Source: Tetraselmis striata
Lineage: Eukaryota; Chlorophyta; Chlorodendrophyceae; Chlorodendrales; Chlorodendraceae
Assembly (NCBI GenBank): GCA_006384855.1
Contig: VCJN01002407.1
Span: 186,001 to 250,000, forward strand
Direction: 5' to 3'
Length of the DNA: 64,000 bases
How positions within the stretch are numbered: position 1 is the first letter of the stretch; every line of letters starts with the position of its first letter. Under the pieces are notes generated by a model. The model had not been told where the DNA came from. It saw only the letters and a list, made by a program, of their open reading frames with translations, and did not search any database. Shown here one piece after another: positions 1 through 11,723 of the stretch. Both the position numbers and the translations under genes were made by a program.

Positions 1-415
1 AATGCCACAATCGATCGAATTTGCATGGAATACAAACGGAAAGAGGCAACCTCAAATCTACCTACATATTATACAATAAATGAAAAATAAACTGACACAC
101 TTAAACAGGGGACGCGAACATGACACAATAAAAAACGAACTATAGAAATAGGTTGTTCTCACGTGGAAAAACGGATTAGATGCAATGTGCTAAAGAAGCT
201 GTCTGACTGAATAACCGCGCGACAGCTAATATGACAGCTAATATGCTGATGATGCTGTTGATGTCACGATGCATACCTTGGCCGCATTGCTCGTCTACGT
301 GGCTGGGTAGGTATGTCTCCACCGTGCCCTTTTTATTACACATACCATTCAATTATCCACACTGCCTGAGCAGAGGCATGTTTTGATGCGTTGATACATA
401 TTATGTAAAGGAGGC

Positions 416-447
<32 letters not shown>

Positions 448-2834
448 GGGCCAGCAGCAATTGCTGCAACCGTTGAATAAAAACTGTACTGCCTGCGGGT
501 GCCGGGGCGGTTGTGAAAACACTGCTAATAGAACCTGCCTAACCTCTGTCAGAGGTGACAGTACTATCGTTTCGTCTAAACCACACCGAATGTTCTCAAG
601 GGTTGCTGCTACCGAGCCAGATTTCACGCTTGTTACAAGGGCTCACATGTAACCACAGGTGCCTCCCCCCCCCCCCCCCCCCCCCCCTCCCCGTTGGTCG
701 TTTCTGTTTCTGCGACGTTCATGACTACCTTGCGCGTCAGTACCTTACGTACACGTACTACCTTATCTTCGCTGTGACGGGAAGGTGAAGCATGATGCAG
801 GGTTCAGGTCAAAGCAGACATGTTTTGTTTGCTCCGACCTTGCTTTGGTAGTTGTAAAGTAAAGGGAATGATTACAAAGTGTGCTGCGAGGGAGACATGT
901 GTGAGGTTGACAGATGAACAGGCGATTGAAGGAAGCCCGCTTGTGCTATTGTGATGTTTTTACGGAGGTCATTAGCTAAAGGTTATCAGTTGAAGATTTG
1001 TTAGGTTTTACAGGGTTTGGTTGTTCTCTCACCTTCGCGCGAACCGCCTTGCGAGTTTTACGTACGATATTTTGTTTACAGTTCAATTTTGCCTCGACAA
1101 TACGGGATACTTCACCGCCGGCGGTTTGCGGCTGTGGTAAGGTTGTCACGCGGGCGCTGAGGAGCTAACAAATCCAACTCTACCTGATACTATAGCATGC
1201 ATGGTGTTTTCCGAGCTGCATATGGAGGATGGTTGATGCCGCCATCAACTGTGACCACTACATATATCTGAAGGGCAGTTAGTGGGTGATGCCGACATTG
1301 TCTACTACGGCACCTTCAGCACCTGTGAGTCTACACGGCCCGCGTGTTGCCAATCGAGCTCGAGTACCACTCGCAGCATCGCAAGTCGGCTTTCTGCATG
1401 ATGGTTTGATGCAACTGTGCGCATACTGCGCCGGCGCGGCCGTTGAGTCGGGCGTTGCTTGGTGCCCACAAACTGTAATGAAGGCATGCCACTATGCCAC
1501 TGGAGCATAGTGGAGCGCAGTAATGAAGGCATGCCACTATGCCACTATGCCACCATGCATAGTGGAGCGCAGTACGTGATGCATGTGTGCAGGGGCTGTT
1601 CCGGGCAAGAAGCCAAGCCGCCCCTCGCTCGTACGTTCCATGAAGAGGATGGGCAAGAATCGAGCCTTTGCTGTCGCCGCACGTGATGTAGCACGTGCGG
1701 ATCTTGCGCGGGGACGCAAGGGGAAAGCCACAGAGCCACAACAATCACCAGTGAGCACAGCACCCGCGCATGGCCTACCTAGCAGCAGCATAACACCGGA
1801 GCAGCAACACCAGGCGGCCCAACCGCGTGCAAACCGGTGAGCGTGTTGTGGGGTACTCCGTCGGGCTGTAAGTACGAGAACATCGTGACTACATTGTCAG
1901 CAGTAGTCCGCATTCAACTATTAGATATTTTGGCTGCGAGGCTAGGAGGGCAAAGGCGGAGTAGCAATAATCTTGTATATTTCTGCACTATATATGTTGC
2001 CAACTACATTGTGCATGCTCTACTGTTGTTGGCGACTTGCATGATTTATTGCACCATCGCGTCTAACTTGTTGATGGGCTGCTTCTACTCTTGTTGCTGT
2101 TGCGCTTCTGGACCCCACTCAGGCTGCGCCACTACATGCATGCAAGTTACCTATTCACAGTACTTGAACAGTACTTCAGCGATGTATTTATTATCAACAG
2201 AGCAGGGGGCAAGCAAACGCGGGCGGGCCCTGGCTGGGCGGGGGGGGGAGGGGGACCTATAGCATAAACATTTGAAATCTTGTGGAGAGTCGGCTGAGCA
2301 TTATGAGGATTTACGTGCAGTCGCTACTCCCAATGTATGCTGAACAACATCCGTTGGATGTTGTTTTCGCAAACAGAATTCGGATAAATTGCAATACATC
2401 CGAAGTACGACAATGAACTAACAAGTAGCTGTTGATAAAGTTGATGACTTGATTGGCGGTTCCAGCGCAGGTAGTGCAGGGTCCCATCGTCCGAACAGGT
2501 ACCAGTATGGATACAGGGTACGGAGTAATCCGTACTCGATGCACTAACGCTACCCTACATACTACAGGTACTGGCGTGAATATTGCAAAAAGGCCAATAA
2601 AAAATCAACGACTAAATAAAGCAGTACAAAAAGATAACTACCTCGTACTGGTAGCGACTACCCTTAACCCTACCGCCGGCGACCCCTCCGCTCCCTCCAG
2701 TGCTTGCCCCGAACAATAAAGGGGGGACATCATCACCGCCTCGAAGCTCAGCTCTGGCGGCACGGCTGACGGGTTCCCGGCACATACCACGCCCACAAAG
2801 CACATACGGCCATCTTCCTACTACCTAGTTAGGG
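1..2834. other. 5' stretch without a recognisable gene
   Basis: I see no convincing coding region here. It holds a poly-G tract at about 418-444, a poly-C tract at about 663-687, and a locally duplicated segment at about 1480-1575 built from the words GGCATGCCACTATGCC and AGTGGAGCGCAGTA. The open frames are short, overlap on both strands and have no family resemblance. The last 200 bases could hold the promoter and leader of the coiled-coil gene that starts at 2835, but no motif is clear enough to name. Confidence 0.5.
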
Positions 2835-4535
2835 ATGACGGGCAAGTCTGCGGTGCGGGGCGGTGTCGCCGCCGCCCCGTTGCGCACCGGCGGCGAGAAC
2901 CCGACGGACGCGCTGTTCGCCGCGGTCGACATCGACGCGGCGCAACAGACGGCCGGCCCCGCCGCAGCAGCAGGCCCCTCCGCGACCGCCAGTGCGAGCG
3001 ACCGGGCCAGCAAGCGGAGCCGCGGGCTTCAGGGGCGGCCGCCCGATGGCGGGTCGGAGGAATCCCACGAAAAGCGGAGGCGCGGGGGAGGCGGCGAGGA
3101 CGGCGAGGTTCGTGCGCGCGCTGACAGCGACGCGGAGGTGGCTGCCTCCGTAAGCTGGATGAAGGCGCAGCTGGCCGCGGAGGAGAGGACGGGGTTGGAT
3201 AGGCTGGGGGTAGAAGCGGCGGCCCTGTCTGGCTGCGATGATGATGATGAGGAGGAGGAGGAGGAGGAGGAGGAGGGGGGGGCGGAGGTTGGGCCACGGG
3301 CGGAGGATGTCGCGGCGATGGGGGCGGAGGAGCGCGCGGAGGTGTGGGCGGCGGAGCGGGAGGCGCGGCTGGCTGCGCAAACCGCTCTGCGCCAGAACCG
3401 CAAGTGGGTGCGGCAGGCGATGCGCATGCTGTGCGACGTACGCGGCCGGTTGTATGACCTCGAGGGCGAGATCACCAAGCAGCGCGCAGGGCGGTTGGAG
3501 GCGCAGCAGGGCAATGCGGCGCTGCAAGCCCAGGCGAGCGGGTACGACCGGCGGCTAGCCACGCTGACCGAGGAGGTGCAGGAGGCAAGGCGCGTGCAGG
3601 CGCGCTTTGTGGGGCAGCTGGAGGAGGAGCAGGCGGCGGCGGCGGCGGCGGGGGGGGCATGGACGGAGCTGCGCGGGCAACTACTGGCGGAGGAGGCCGC
3701 CCGGAAGCGCGCAATAGCGTTACTGCGCAACAGCGAGCGCCTGCTAGGGCGCGCCTTCGCCAAGCTTGGCCCAGAAGGCGTGGAGGAGCTGACGAAAGAC
3801 ATGGGGGTGACCACGGCGGAGGGTCTCATGGCTTGCGAGGCGCCGGCCGGGGCAGCCGCCACCGCAGCCGCTGCCGCTGCAGCCTCCGCTGCAGCTGTGG
3901 GTGTGGACGACGCCAGTTTGGATGGCGGCTTGGCAGCGGCAGACGCGGGCGCGGGAGTAGGCAGGAGCCCGGAAGCGCTGGTTGCGCAGCTGCAGAAGGC
4001 GTTGCAGGAGGAGCGAGCGGCGCGGAACGCGGCGGAGGCGGAGCTGGCAGAGGAGCAGCAGGCGCACCGCATGCTGCGCGGCGCGCACCGCGAGGCCATC
4101 AACCTGATGGCCAAGCAGGCGGAGAGCCAGGCGGCGATGCGCGTGGGCCACTTTTCGACCCCGCCCTTCCCCCCGCGTGGTGCGCCGCGCCGGGGCAGTT
4201 CCGATGCCGTGGCGCGCGCCTCGGACGACGGCAGCAGCCATGGCCGCCCTGCGGGTTTCCTGCCGGAGGGGAGGCCCCGCGCAGGCAACCAGGCCAAGCG
4301 CAGCGCGTCGCCAGCACGGCCGACTGGCATGTCTGCGGAGGCGGCCCTCTTCTCCAAGTACCTGCACGACAAGAGCATCGCCAAGGCAGCGCTCCCGGGC
4401 GACCGCGACCTCAACGGCCCGATCCCTGGGCGGCAACCTCCACAGGAACGCGGCTACGCCGCGCGGGGCAGCTTCGAGCTCCCGCATCACTCGGCAGATG
4501 GAAGCTCTGGCGGTGGCAGCGGCCTACATGTATGA
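2835..4535 (+). CDS. coiled-coil, Ala/Glu-rich hypothetical protein
   Basis: Single-exon ORF of 566 residues from an ATG at 2835 to TGA. I do not recognise a named family. The N-terminal 130 residues are low-complexity and rich in Ala, Gly, Ser and Arg. A run of about ten Glu follows near residues 138-148, encoded by GAG repeats. Two stretches rich in Glu, Ala, Gln, Leu and Arg (roughly 155-285 and 375-430) have the heptad-like spacing of coiled coils. An alanine block lies near 338-356. The C-terminus is Ser/Gly/Pro-rich and disordered. No signal peptide or membrane segment is seen. The frame is strongly GC-biased at third positions and spans the whole region, while the long antisense frames are low-complexity shadows. 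A scaffold or cytoskeletal role is only a guess from the coiled coil. A missed intron is possible. Confidence 0.7.
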   Translation: MTGKSAVRGGVAAAPLRTGGENPTDALFAAVDIDAAQQTAGPAAAAGPSATASASDRASKRSRGLQGRPPDGGSEESHEKRRRGGGGEDGEVRARADSDAEVAASVSWMKAQLAAEERTGLDRLGVEAAALSGCDDDDEEEEEEEEEGGAEVGPRAEDVAAMGAEERAEVWAAEREARLAAQTALRQNRKWVRQAMRMLCDVRGRLYDLEGEITKQRAGRLEAQQGNAALQAQASGYDRRLATLTEEVQEARRVQARFVGQLEEEQAAAAAAGGAWTELRGQLLAEEAARKRAIALLRNSERLLGRAFAKLGPEGVEELTKDMGVTTAEGLMACEAPAGAAATAAAAAAASAAAVGVDDASLDGGLAAADAGAGVGRSPEALVAQLQKALQEERAARNAAEAELAEEQQAHRMLRGAHREAINLMAKQAESQAAMRVGHFSTPPFPPRGAPRRGSSDAVARASDDGSSHGRPAGFLPEGRPRAGNQAKRSASPARPTGMSAEAALFSKYLHDKSIAKAALPGDRDLNGPIPGRQPPQERGYAARGSFELPHHSADGSSGGGSGLHV

Positions 4536-6319
4536 GTCCTGCTAGCCCCCCCCCCCCCCCCCCCCCCCGCGTGCTTGTCCGTCCACTTTCCCTCGTGGCA
4601 CAATGCGTCATCATGCATTGGGCAGGTGGAGTATCGTGGGGTCCAAGTTGGAAAAAAAGCATTCGAGGGAATTTGAGTGTGAAAAATTGAGGGGGTTCAT
4701 CTGTTTCTAGATAGGTGCAACACACAGCATGATGTACACAAATGGAGTTTTAGACCGATACAGAGGTGCTTCTTGCAGCTTTTTATTTACTCCCTGGACA
4801 GGGCTCATGACCTTGCTCATGTGTTGCAAAGCAAGCTCCTGGGCCAGGCAGCCTCTCATCCCTGCCCCGTGCCCTGCTCTGCCCCTCCCGCATTGCAGAC
4901 CGTGCGCAAGAGCCTGCTGGACGGTGCCCGGCGCAGTGCGTCGGGTGAGGCCCCGGATGCGCCCCCTCCTGGGCGCAGCAGCCGTGCACCGCCGCGCATG
5001 TAACCGGCAACGGAGAGTCTGCGGGAGCGCACTGCCGCCAAGTACGACACACCCTGAGGGGCGATCCTTATAGGCGGCCTTGAGGTGCAATCTGGAAACC
5101 GCCACACAAAGGCCCCGCACTGCCCGAGGCCCTGTCTCCAAGGATTGCTTGATTTAGCACATTTAAAATCCTGGGAGGTACTGGGACCTTCAGTGGTAAA
5201 CGTCCCTGTAAGAAACGCCGATGGGAAGGCGCGGTACAACACCGGCCATCATTGAGGAGAAGGGGGAGGGGGGGATTTTGTTCCAAGGTGGTACAGCTTT
5301 ACAACTGTGTGGCTATTCTCAATGGATTAGCGAGGGTACTGTGTTTCAAGCGAAGCTGCCAAGTGCCTTTGCAGCATTGTCAGGAATGCGGCTCTCTACA
5401 GTACTGATGTACGGCACGGTGCATCACTACCGTACCATTATCATCGACTCATGACAATCTCGCATTTACGCAATATACCAGTGTCGGCGCAACTATGCGA
5501 ACATGTTTTAAGCTCCCATAATTCCTTGCAGGCAAATGATCGTAGTGATGTAGTTGTGATCGATGCGTTTATGTATCTATCGTCGTTTTCGGATTAGTAA
5601 AGGCATGGCACGGATTCTTACAAAAAAAAGTCTTGTCGCCGCGTCGGCACCCGTAGTAAATCAATAAGTGCGTTGAGGGTGTAGTTTGCAGCCCGCAATG
5701 ATACGGTGAATATTAAATTGCTTATTGCAATGCCACCGAGTCAGAGAGTCCTTACCGAAATTGTGGTGCACAATGCTGCTATATAATATGCTCCATCAAA
5801 AAGTGTTCTTTAAAACATGATTCCATTTATAGTTTTATTATAAAAGTAACTCATATATGCTGATTATCGTGTATAAGAGTCAGCACGTATAACAATCGAT
5901 AGGAAACCTAATAGTACAGCGGACCCAAAGTGCTGTGATGTCTTCTACAGCATGATGTACGTCACTGCGTCAGCAGTAGGCTCATCGCTGTGCGCTTATC
6001 CCCCCCCCCCCCCCCCCCCCTTCCTCATATGCCCCCCATCGTCATCGTCACTCGTGCAAGGCGGTGGGCGATAGTAGGTCGCACGCAGCATTCCTTGTAC
6101 AAGTATATATATACATGCATATACATAAATGTATACATACATACATACATACATATATACATACATATATACATATGTGCATACATAATATGGATATACA
6201 CATACATATATGTAAACATGTATGCATATAAATGTATAAATGTATACATGTATGTCTACATCCATGTAGATATGTATTCCCGACCATCTATATATATTTA
6301 TATATGTACATATATATAT

Positions 6320-6350
<31 letters not shown>

Positions 6351-6680
6351 TGGCCGGGAATATATATATCTTTATGGATATAGACCTGCATATATACATA
6401 TATATGCATATATGTGTGTATATATATGTGTATGTGTATATCCATATTATATATATACGTACCGCTTGCCGGCATCTCAAGCGTCTACTATTAGCAAAGC
6501 AAGGGGCTCAGAGTTTTGCCAAGCAGTTGCACGATCTCTTACAACACGTACCCCCAGGGGCTCATGCCCCAAAATGCGCAGAGAAGTGTCGGGAAGGGTG
6601 GGTTGCGCTAGCTGATCAGCTGGCGCAAAGGCAGAAGGTGGAGTCACCGCTGCGCTGCGGGGCGTCATGTAGGGGGTGAA
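4536..6680. other. intergenic, no gene recognised
   Basis: After the coiled-coil gene a poly-C tract occupies about 4546-4568. From 4711 to 5480 there are only short unrelated frames. From 5480 to 5990 the DNA turns AT-rich and has no ORF of note. A further poly-C tract lies at about 6001-6020. I see no RNA gene in this stretch. Confidence 0.45.
6098..6465. repeat. AT-rich microsatellite cluster
   Basis: The segment is dominated by interrupted TACA, TATA and TATG repeats, with an internal (GA)n block at about 6320-6350. It yields long low-complexity frames on both strands, full of Tyr, Ile and His, which I regard as non-coding. Its base composition contrasts sharply with the GC-rich surroundings. 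Confidence 0.85.
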
Positions 6681-8111
6681 GGGAGGGCGACGACAAACAG
6701 CTACCTACCTAGCAGTGTCCGACGGAATATGTAACGCCGGGCTAATCCCCGCCGTGCGTACTACCTTATTAGTCCCCGTGTGATTCAAACCTTTAAAATT
6801 TTCAATATGACCATCACCAAAACAAAGGGCTCGCAGTTTTACCATCTGGGCGCCGTATGGCCTGGCACCGCCAGGGCTGGCCGACCGTCCTTGGGAATCA
6901 TCCAACCCACGAGGTGCCATGCTGCCGGGCACGACAGTGTTGTTGGGCTGATGTAGGTTAGCACCTCGCTGGATCCATGGCCCAGCCGCAGAAGTACTTG
7001 ATCTTATGTCTGCATCATCACGCCGATTGCGTAGGCGGCGGTTACAACTTTTTTGCGGAGGGAGTGCGACATCCAAGCGAAACCCGCAGGGGGGCTTTAT
7101 GCACGGCCGTCAGCACGAGCTGAAGCCAACTGATGAGGGCGTCCGCTGTCCACTTGGCATGTCCCTCGTTGTGGCTGATGGCCCGTTTGGCTACTAGCTT
7201 TCGTCCGCCGGCGAAACTCTGACAGGCGGCTTCACATGATTAAAGTACCGCATGAGGTGTTCGATGTCAGTATGCGTTGATGCTGGCAGCCGAAGTAATT
7301 TTGGGTTAGCTAATAAGTCACAGAAATCTTGCGTTCGCATCGGTGCCACGCTGGCCCTTGCGCTACCGATGGTACAGGAGGAATCCGCCGTCCGGTGCGA
7401 CTACGAGGTCGCCCGCATGGCACTCAACTCTCGCTCCGCCGCGGCACCGAAACATATCATAAACCGCCGCCATGCTGGCGCGGAGCAGCTCCGCGCGCGC
7501 AATTGTACCGGGGTCCTTGGCCCAGGTCGTCTGGCCCAGCTCGGACCGTAGGGTTTTTGCCAGGGTTCGGGCTTAAAAAACGACCCTAGCGGGCAAGTGG
7601 ACCCAAGTCAGCTCCGGGAGCAGCGACACTTGCGACGCCGCCAAGCCCTTGCGAACCATGCTAACCAGGTCGCCCAGCGCCATCGACTCCCGGCCGTGGT
7701 CCTTAAAAAACGCGTTCACCGCTGACATTTAGGGTTGTAAGCTAGATGCCTAGCTTGCCCAGCAGGCATGTGACATACCGGGCCATGGCACCATGCTAAG
7801 CGGCCATCACATATCGCTGCTCCTCCACGTAGAAGCGGAAGTACCGCTCAGTACAGCAGGCGTACGATGCCGTAGTGGTGGGCGCCCACGATGATGGCAT
7901 CAGCTCCGGGGATTTGCGCACCTCGGGTGTCCGAACCTTAAACGGCTCAACCGCGGAGGTGATGGTGAGTGGAAGTGCTCGGAGCATCTTACAGTGGGAG
8001 CAGCGAGCCGGGCTCGAGCTGCGGGGACTGTGGACAGGAAGAGAGTGAAAGCAGAGCGACCGGCGGGCCGGGAGACAGGCACGCGCGCGCAAAGGCGCGC
8101 GGGACATGTGC

Positions 8112-8150
8112 TCGGCCGGTGCTAGGGTATCGGCCGGTGCTAGGGTATCG
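8112..8150. repeat. 18-bp tandem duplication
   Basis: The unit CGGCCGGTGCTAGGGTAT occurs twice in direct tandem. It lies in the decayed retroelement region, upstream of a short AT-rich spacer. Confidence 0.75.
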
Positions 8151-8283
8151 GGCAGATTCCAACAGCCCCCCTCAATTGTACACGGGGGTCATCTCGGTTT
8201 GACCGCTGTGTGCAATTGGAACAATGGTCGGAATCTGGCGCTAATACAGTACTGAATAGCAGCAGTAATTAACGGCGACTACT

Positions 8284-9081
8284 CTATATATTCTTGATAG
8301 CTTCCGGGCGACGCGCTTCCGCGTGCACTGCTCCATGCTGTAATGTCGCCCCACTGTGGAGCTGGTGAGCCGGAGCTGGATTAAGGTAAGATGCGCGCTC
8401 CTCGCAACCGGGTGCGCCGGATGTAGCATTTGCTCCGTGCTGTGGGCCGTCTAGACGATGAGGGGGGCTCCGACTCGGGCTTTGCGGAGGTATGTGACTC
8501 GGTGAACTTGATGAAGTAGAAGGGAGAGAGGGACCAATCCATCGGTAGCCCTGGGGGGCGGTGAAGTTATTGTCCGCGCATGTCCACTGGTGAAGTATTA
8601 TCCGTCTTGCTCCGTGATGCCTAGATAGGACGTAGAAGCCATCTTGCAGATCGAAGGGGAATATGTAGTCTCCCTTCTTGATGAGATGCCGTATTCCTAA
8701 GAGGGTCTCCATCTTGACGCCTTTGCGCAAACAGTGGGAGTTCAGCACCCGTATAGGTCGATGATGCAGCGACATTGATTGACGCTGGGCTTGGGACGGA
8801 CTAAAAAAGTCTTGATACCCAATTGCTACAGATGTTGCACTCCAATGCGCCGGGCGCCACGAAGCGGGCGAGCTCGCCCTTGAGGAAGGTAAGCCGCGCC
8901 GGGATAGCGTCTTGCATGGAAGTACCGTTGTGGAAGCGAGGTGGGGGGCGGCTGTGCTTGAAGGGGATCCGGACGCTCTCCCAGATCCATCGTAGAACTT
9001 GCTCGCTCGCGCGCCTACGTCTTCCAGCTTCGCCAGCTCCGCTGCACGCGATGGCGCATGTAGTCGGAACCGGGGGTGCAT
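8284..9081 (-). pseudogene. reverse transcriptase fragment, DIRS/Ty3-like
   Basis: A 265-codon open stretch. The N-terminal half (FYDGSG..., PAHWS...) is out of frame with the expected polymerase in places. The segment RVLNSHC-LRKGVKMETL-GIRHLIKKGDY-FPFDLQDGFYVL corresponds to the region from the conserved LN motif to the first catalytic Asp (motif A) of DIRS/Ty3-type reverse transcriptases. The downstream part keeps only scattered matches and the second catalytic motif (two adjacent Asp) is not visible, so the enzyme is dead. It lies between the Gag-like remnant (upstream on the minus strand) and the recombinase-like remnant. Confidence 0.5.
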
Positions 9082-10234
9082 GAGTCTTCGCAGCGGGTCA
9101 CACCATCATTCTTGCTCCGCCTCAGGGGCAGGGGTATTCTAAGCACGGTCCCCGGGCTGAGGCTTGCCCTTGCCCAAGCCTTTATCCTTGTTCTTGCCCG
9201 CCCTACTCTCTCGAATGCTCGCTCCTTGAGGCGGTTGCCGCCGCTTCCGCCTCCGCCGTCTCCCGCCTCGTCGCCGCTGCCCTTGAAGTGCGCTGCGGCC
9301 TGGGCCTACTTCGGCTACTTGGTGGAGATCGACCTCGAGTCGCGTTTCGTTCATGGCATTGAGGAGGCCGTCGACGCCGTTGCTGGAGCGCTACTCGGTG
9401 CTGGCGGCGGTGTCGAAGAAGCGGTTGTAGAAGACCCGCTCGGCGACCCGGCGCTCGGCCGCTCCTCGCCGGTGTGTGTGTTCGTGCACTGTAAGTGTCT
9501 CAGGCAGATGAGCATGATTGTCCTCGCTTGCATGGTTGCACGTCGCGATCGTGCAAATGGCGGGGTCGAGTAGGTCGTTGGCGTCCGCGTTCCCGGAGGC
9601 GGTGGCGTTGTGCACGGGAAGCGTTGCTATAGCATTCATGAGCGGTGAGCGGCGGAGGTAAAACGTCATAGCACAGGAGGTGACGATATTCGTCGCGCGT
9701 CGCGTGCTTTTCGTCCGTTAGGGAGCGGCCCCCCTCGTCATGTCGTGGGGTCTAGAGTCCGGGTGTTGTGACGCCCACGGGAGGCATATGCACTTGGCGT
9801 ACGTCCTCGGCATGCAGTCAATCCAATCGCGCGGGTCTATGAACGCCGCGAGGCCCGGGATTTTTGCTCGGAAACCGGTGGAGGCCGTCCTCTCCGTCAC
9901 CGCCCGCGAGGCAGTCGTCTAGCATCGAAGGAATGTGTTTCTGCTCGTGTTGTAATTGTTGTCCGGGAAGGGTGTGGGAGTCTAGCTCGTCGAGCTGCAT
10001 CATCATCCGCTGCACCAGTTCAGTGAGGCTAGGATAGCTATCCTAGCAGTGTCAACTGTCGCAGTCGGAGCGTCTCGACCGCCCTCCTCCGGACGGATGT
10101 ACAAGTCGTCGGGCAACCGTGTGTGCTAGCCATGACCCTGTGAATTCGCTGCATTAGCAACGAGCGGCCGCGTTGCTCGTCTAGGAATTCCCGAAGTTTC
10201 TAGAGTGGCGGCGGCTGGCAGCTGAGCCAGCTGA

Positions 10235-10340
10235 CCGTCGAAAGCTCCCGACCTGAGTCCCGAACTTCCCGCACTACTTAGGTGGTGCCGTCGAAAGCTC
10301 CCGACCTGAGCCCCGAACTTCCAGCACTACTTAGGTGGTG
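10235..10340. repeat. 53-bp tandem duplication
   Basis: Two nearly identical adjacent copies, each beginning CCGTCGAAAGCTCCCGACCT and ending ACTACTTAGGTGGTG, with only a few mismatches. No coding frame is shared across the copies. Confidence 0.85.
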
Positions 10341-11299
10341 CCGAAAGTTACACTGCCCTTCATACCTTTATTTGCTGCAGCGCTTCTCGCACCCACAGCA
10401 ACCCACCCTACTCGTTAGAGTGGTGGGTGCCGGGCAGAACAGTCACACGCTTCTTTGGCAAAACAAAAACTCGTACTGACTCTATCCCCCAGCGGTGCTG
10501 CCAGTCCCGCTGCTATCCCGCGCCGCTGGCCGGGGGCGAAAAAATATGGGTACGAGTACTGGTACTGGTAGCCAGGGTGCTGGACGACGACTCGGTAGGT
10601 AGATAGTATAGATGCCCGCCATAGTCGTGCTGACGCTTCGTATCGGAGCCCTGTCCCAACTGGGCGGTGACGTCAGAGTTTTTTTTCCCCGCGAGGAGAG
10701 CGCGCACGCCACCACGCTGTGCCGCGTGGGCGGATGGATGGTTGGCAGCCCGCGCTTGCTCCTCCCACGGACCACGAGCACCGCCCTGCCGGCTGTGCCG
10801 AGGTCCACTGTGCGGCAGTCTCGCAGTCTCGAGACGCGGCCGGCCCCGTTACCGCCACGGGGTACACGCGGGCTGCTGGTATCGCTCCGGTCTTCAGCGT
10901 GCGGCGCGTCAGCGGGCGACGGGATGATGGCGGACAGTGACGGCGGCGAGCAGCGGCCCATCGCGGAATTTGAGCTTACCCGAAACGACGGTGAGGCGCC
11001 AAACCTGCCAAAGGTTGACGAGGTGAATAAAATAAATAGGAGGTTATGTTTCTCTATTCATAGTAAAAGTTCGCCCCGGGACATCGGCCGAAGCCGCCCC
11101 AGCACTTGACCTCGTGCGCCAACTGCAGTCGTAGGTCTGGCATAGCCCATAGACCATTGCCTCATTCGAACCCCGAAGGGCTAATCTATTCATAGTGCTG
11201 TGCACTTCTGGTACAGGTACTTCACGTTTATTTCCGTGGATTCCAAACAAAACGCAATGACGACGCCATTTAGTCGCGGCGCTTGAGACGGAGGAAGGG

Positions 11300-11357
11300 C
11301 GGGGGGGGGGGGGGGGGGGGGGGGGGTGGGGGGGGGGGGGGTGGGGGGGGGGGGGGG
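11300..11357. repeat. longest poly-G tract; one of about 35 poly-G/C tracts
   Basis: A run of G broken by only two or three T. Similar tracts of about 14-30 identical bases lie near 418 (G), 663 (C), 4546 (C), 6001 (C), 12875 (C), 13050 (C), 13144 (C), 14056 (C), 14763 (G), 21907 (C), 23055 (C), 24355 (G), 24692 (G), 26263 (C), 26395 (C), 28403 (C), 29050 (C), 29148 (C), 34158 (G), 34418 (G), 36856 (C), 40061 (C), 45199 (G), 46040 (C), 47071 (C), 49000 (G), 50210 (G), 52455 (C), 53636 (G), 54078 (G), 58351 (C), 58401 (G), 59112 (C), 59168 (C), 61050 (C) and 61475 (G). Most lie in introns or between genes. Confidence 0.95.
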
Positions 11358-11723
11358 TGACGGGAAAAACACAATCCTAATCAGTACCTGATGAATAGCG
11401 AGTAGACTGGCTGCACGGTGAATCGCTATGAAATGATGGCCGGTGGTTTGGCTGGTTGGGCAGCCCAGCTCGTTGTGGTCGCCTGATGGCTCACGACTGA
11501 GTGTAATTGGGTGGCGCCGCGTGGCTGTCAGTGCGGCAGCGGCCGCTAGCTAGAGGAGCGGACGGTGGCGAGGTTGGGGAGTGCGAGAGCGCTGCACTGC
11601 TTGGCGGGGATGACATTCCCCAGCAGAGCTCATTAGGTGCGCCCCCCCCCTCCGCCCAAACACCCCGATATACACACATATACACAACCATGGACCTGCG
11701 CTCCTCTGGCTTACCGGACTTCA

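Larger units (their letters stand above)
6480..9915 (-). mobile_element. decayed DIRS-like retrotransposon
   Basis: Read on the minus strand, the remnants lie in DIRS order. First, at about 9.9-9.1 kb, comes a Gag-like tail ending in a basic KGKPQPGD-type segment. Next, at about 9.08-8.3 kb, is a reverse-transcriptase fragment whose best parts read RVLNSHC, METL and GDYIFPFDLQDGFYVL, matching the segment of DIRS/Ty3 polymerases that carries the first catalytic Asp. Last, at about 7.75-7.0 kb, are fragments resembling a tyrosine recombinase, including FFKDHGRESMALGDLVS, GLAAS and RKGQRG. Frames are broken by many stops and shifts, so no protein is intact. The element type rests on domain order and partial motifs; Ty3-like elements share the polymerase part. 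Boundaries are approximate, and no split direct repeats or inverted repeats were identified. Confidence 0.45.
9916..11723. other. intergenic region upstream of transporter gene
   Basis: No recognised gene. Contents: a 53-bp tandem duplication (10235-10340), a compound poly-G tract (11300-11357), and a short frame from an ATG at 10926 beginning MADSDGGEQRPIAEFELTRN. That frame reaches a possible GT donor near 10990 and could be a first exon, but I could find no following exon. The last 80 bases before the transporter ATG include a C-rich, then CACATA-rich leader. Confidence 0.4.

Noticed and set aside
3029..4414. 461-codon antisense frame opposite the coiled-coil gene
   Set aside because: It is the low-complexity complement (Ser/Ala/Arg) of a GC3-biased coding region and lacks any motif.
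5990..6679. 229-codon frame through the TACA/TATA repeats
   Set aside because: Produced by poly-C and microsatellite DNA.
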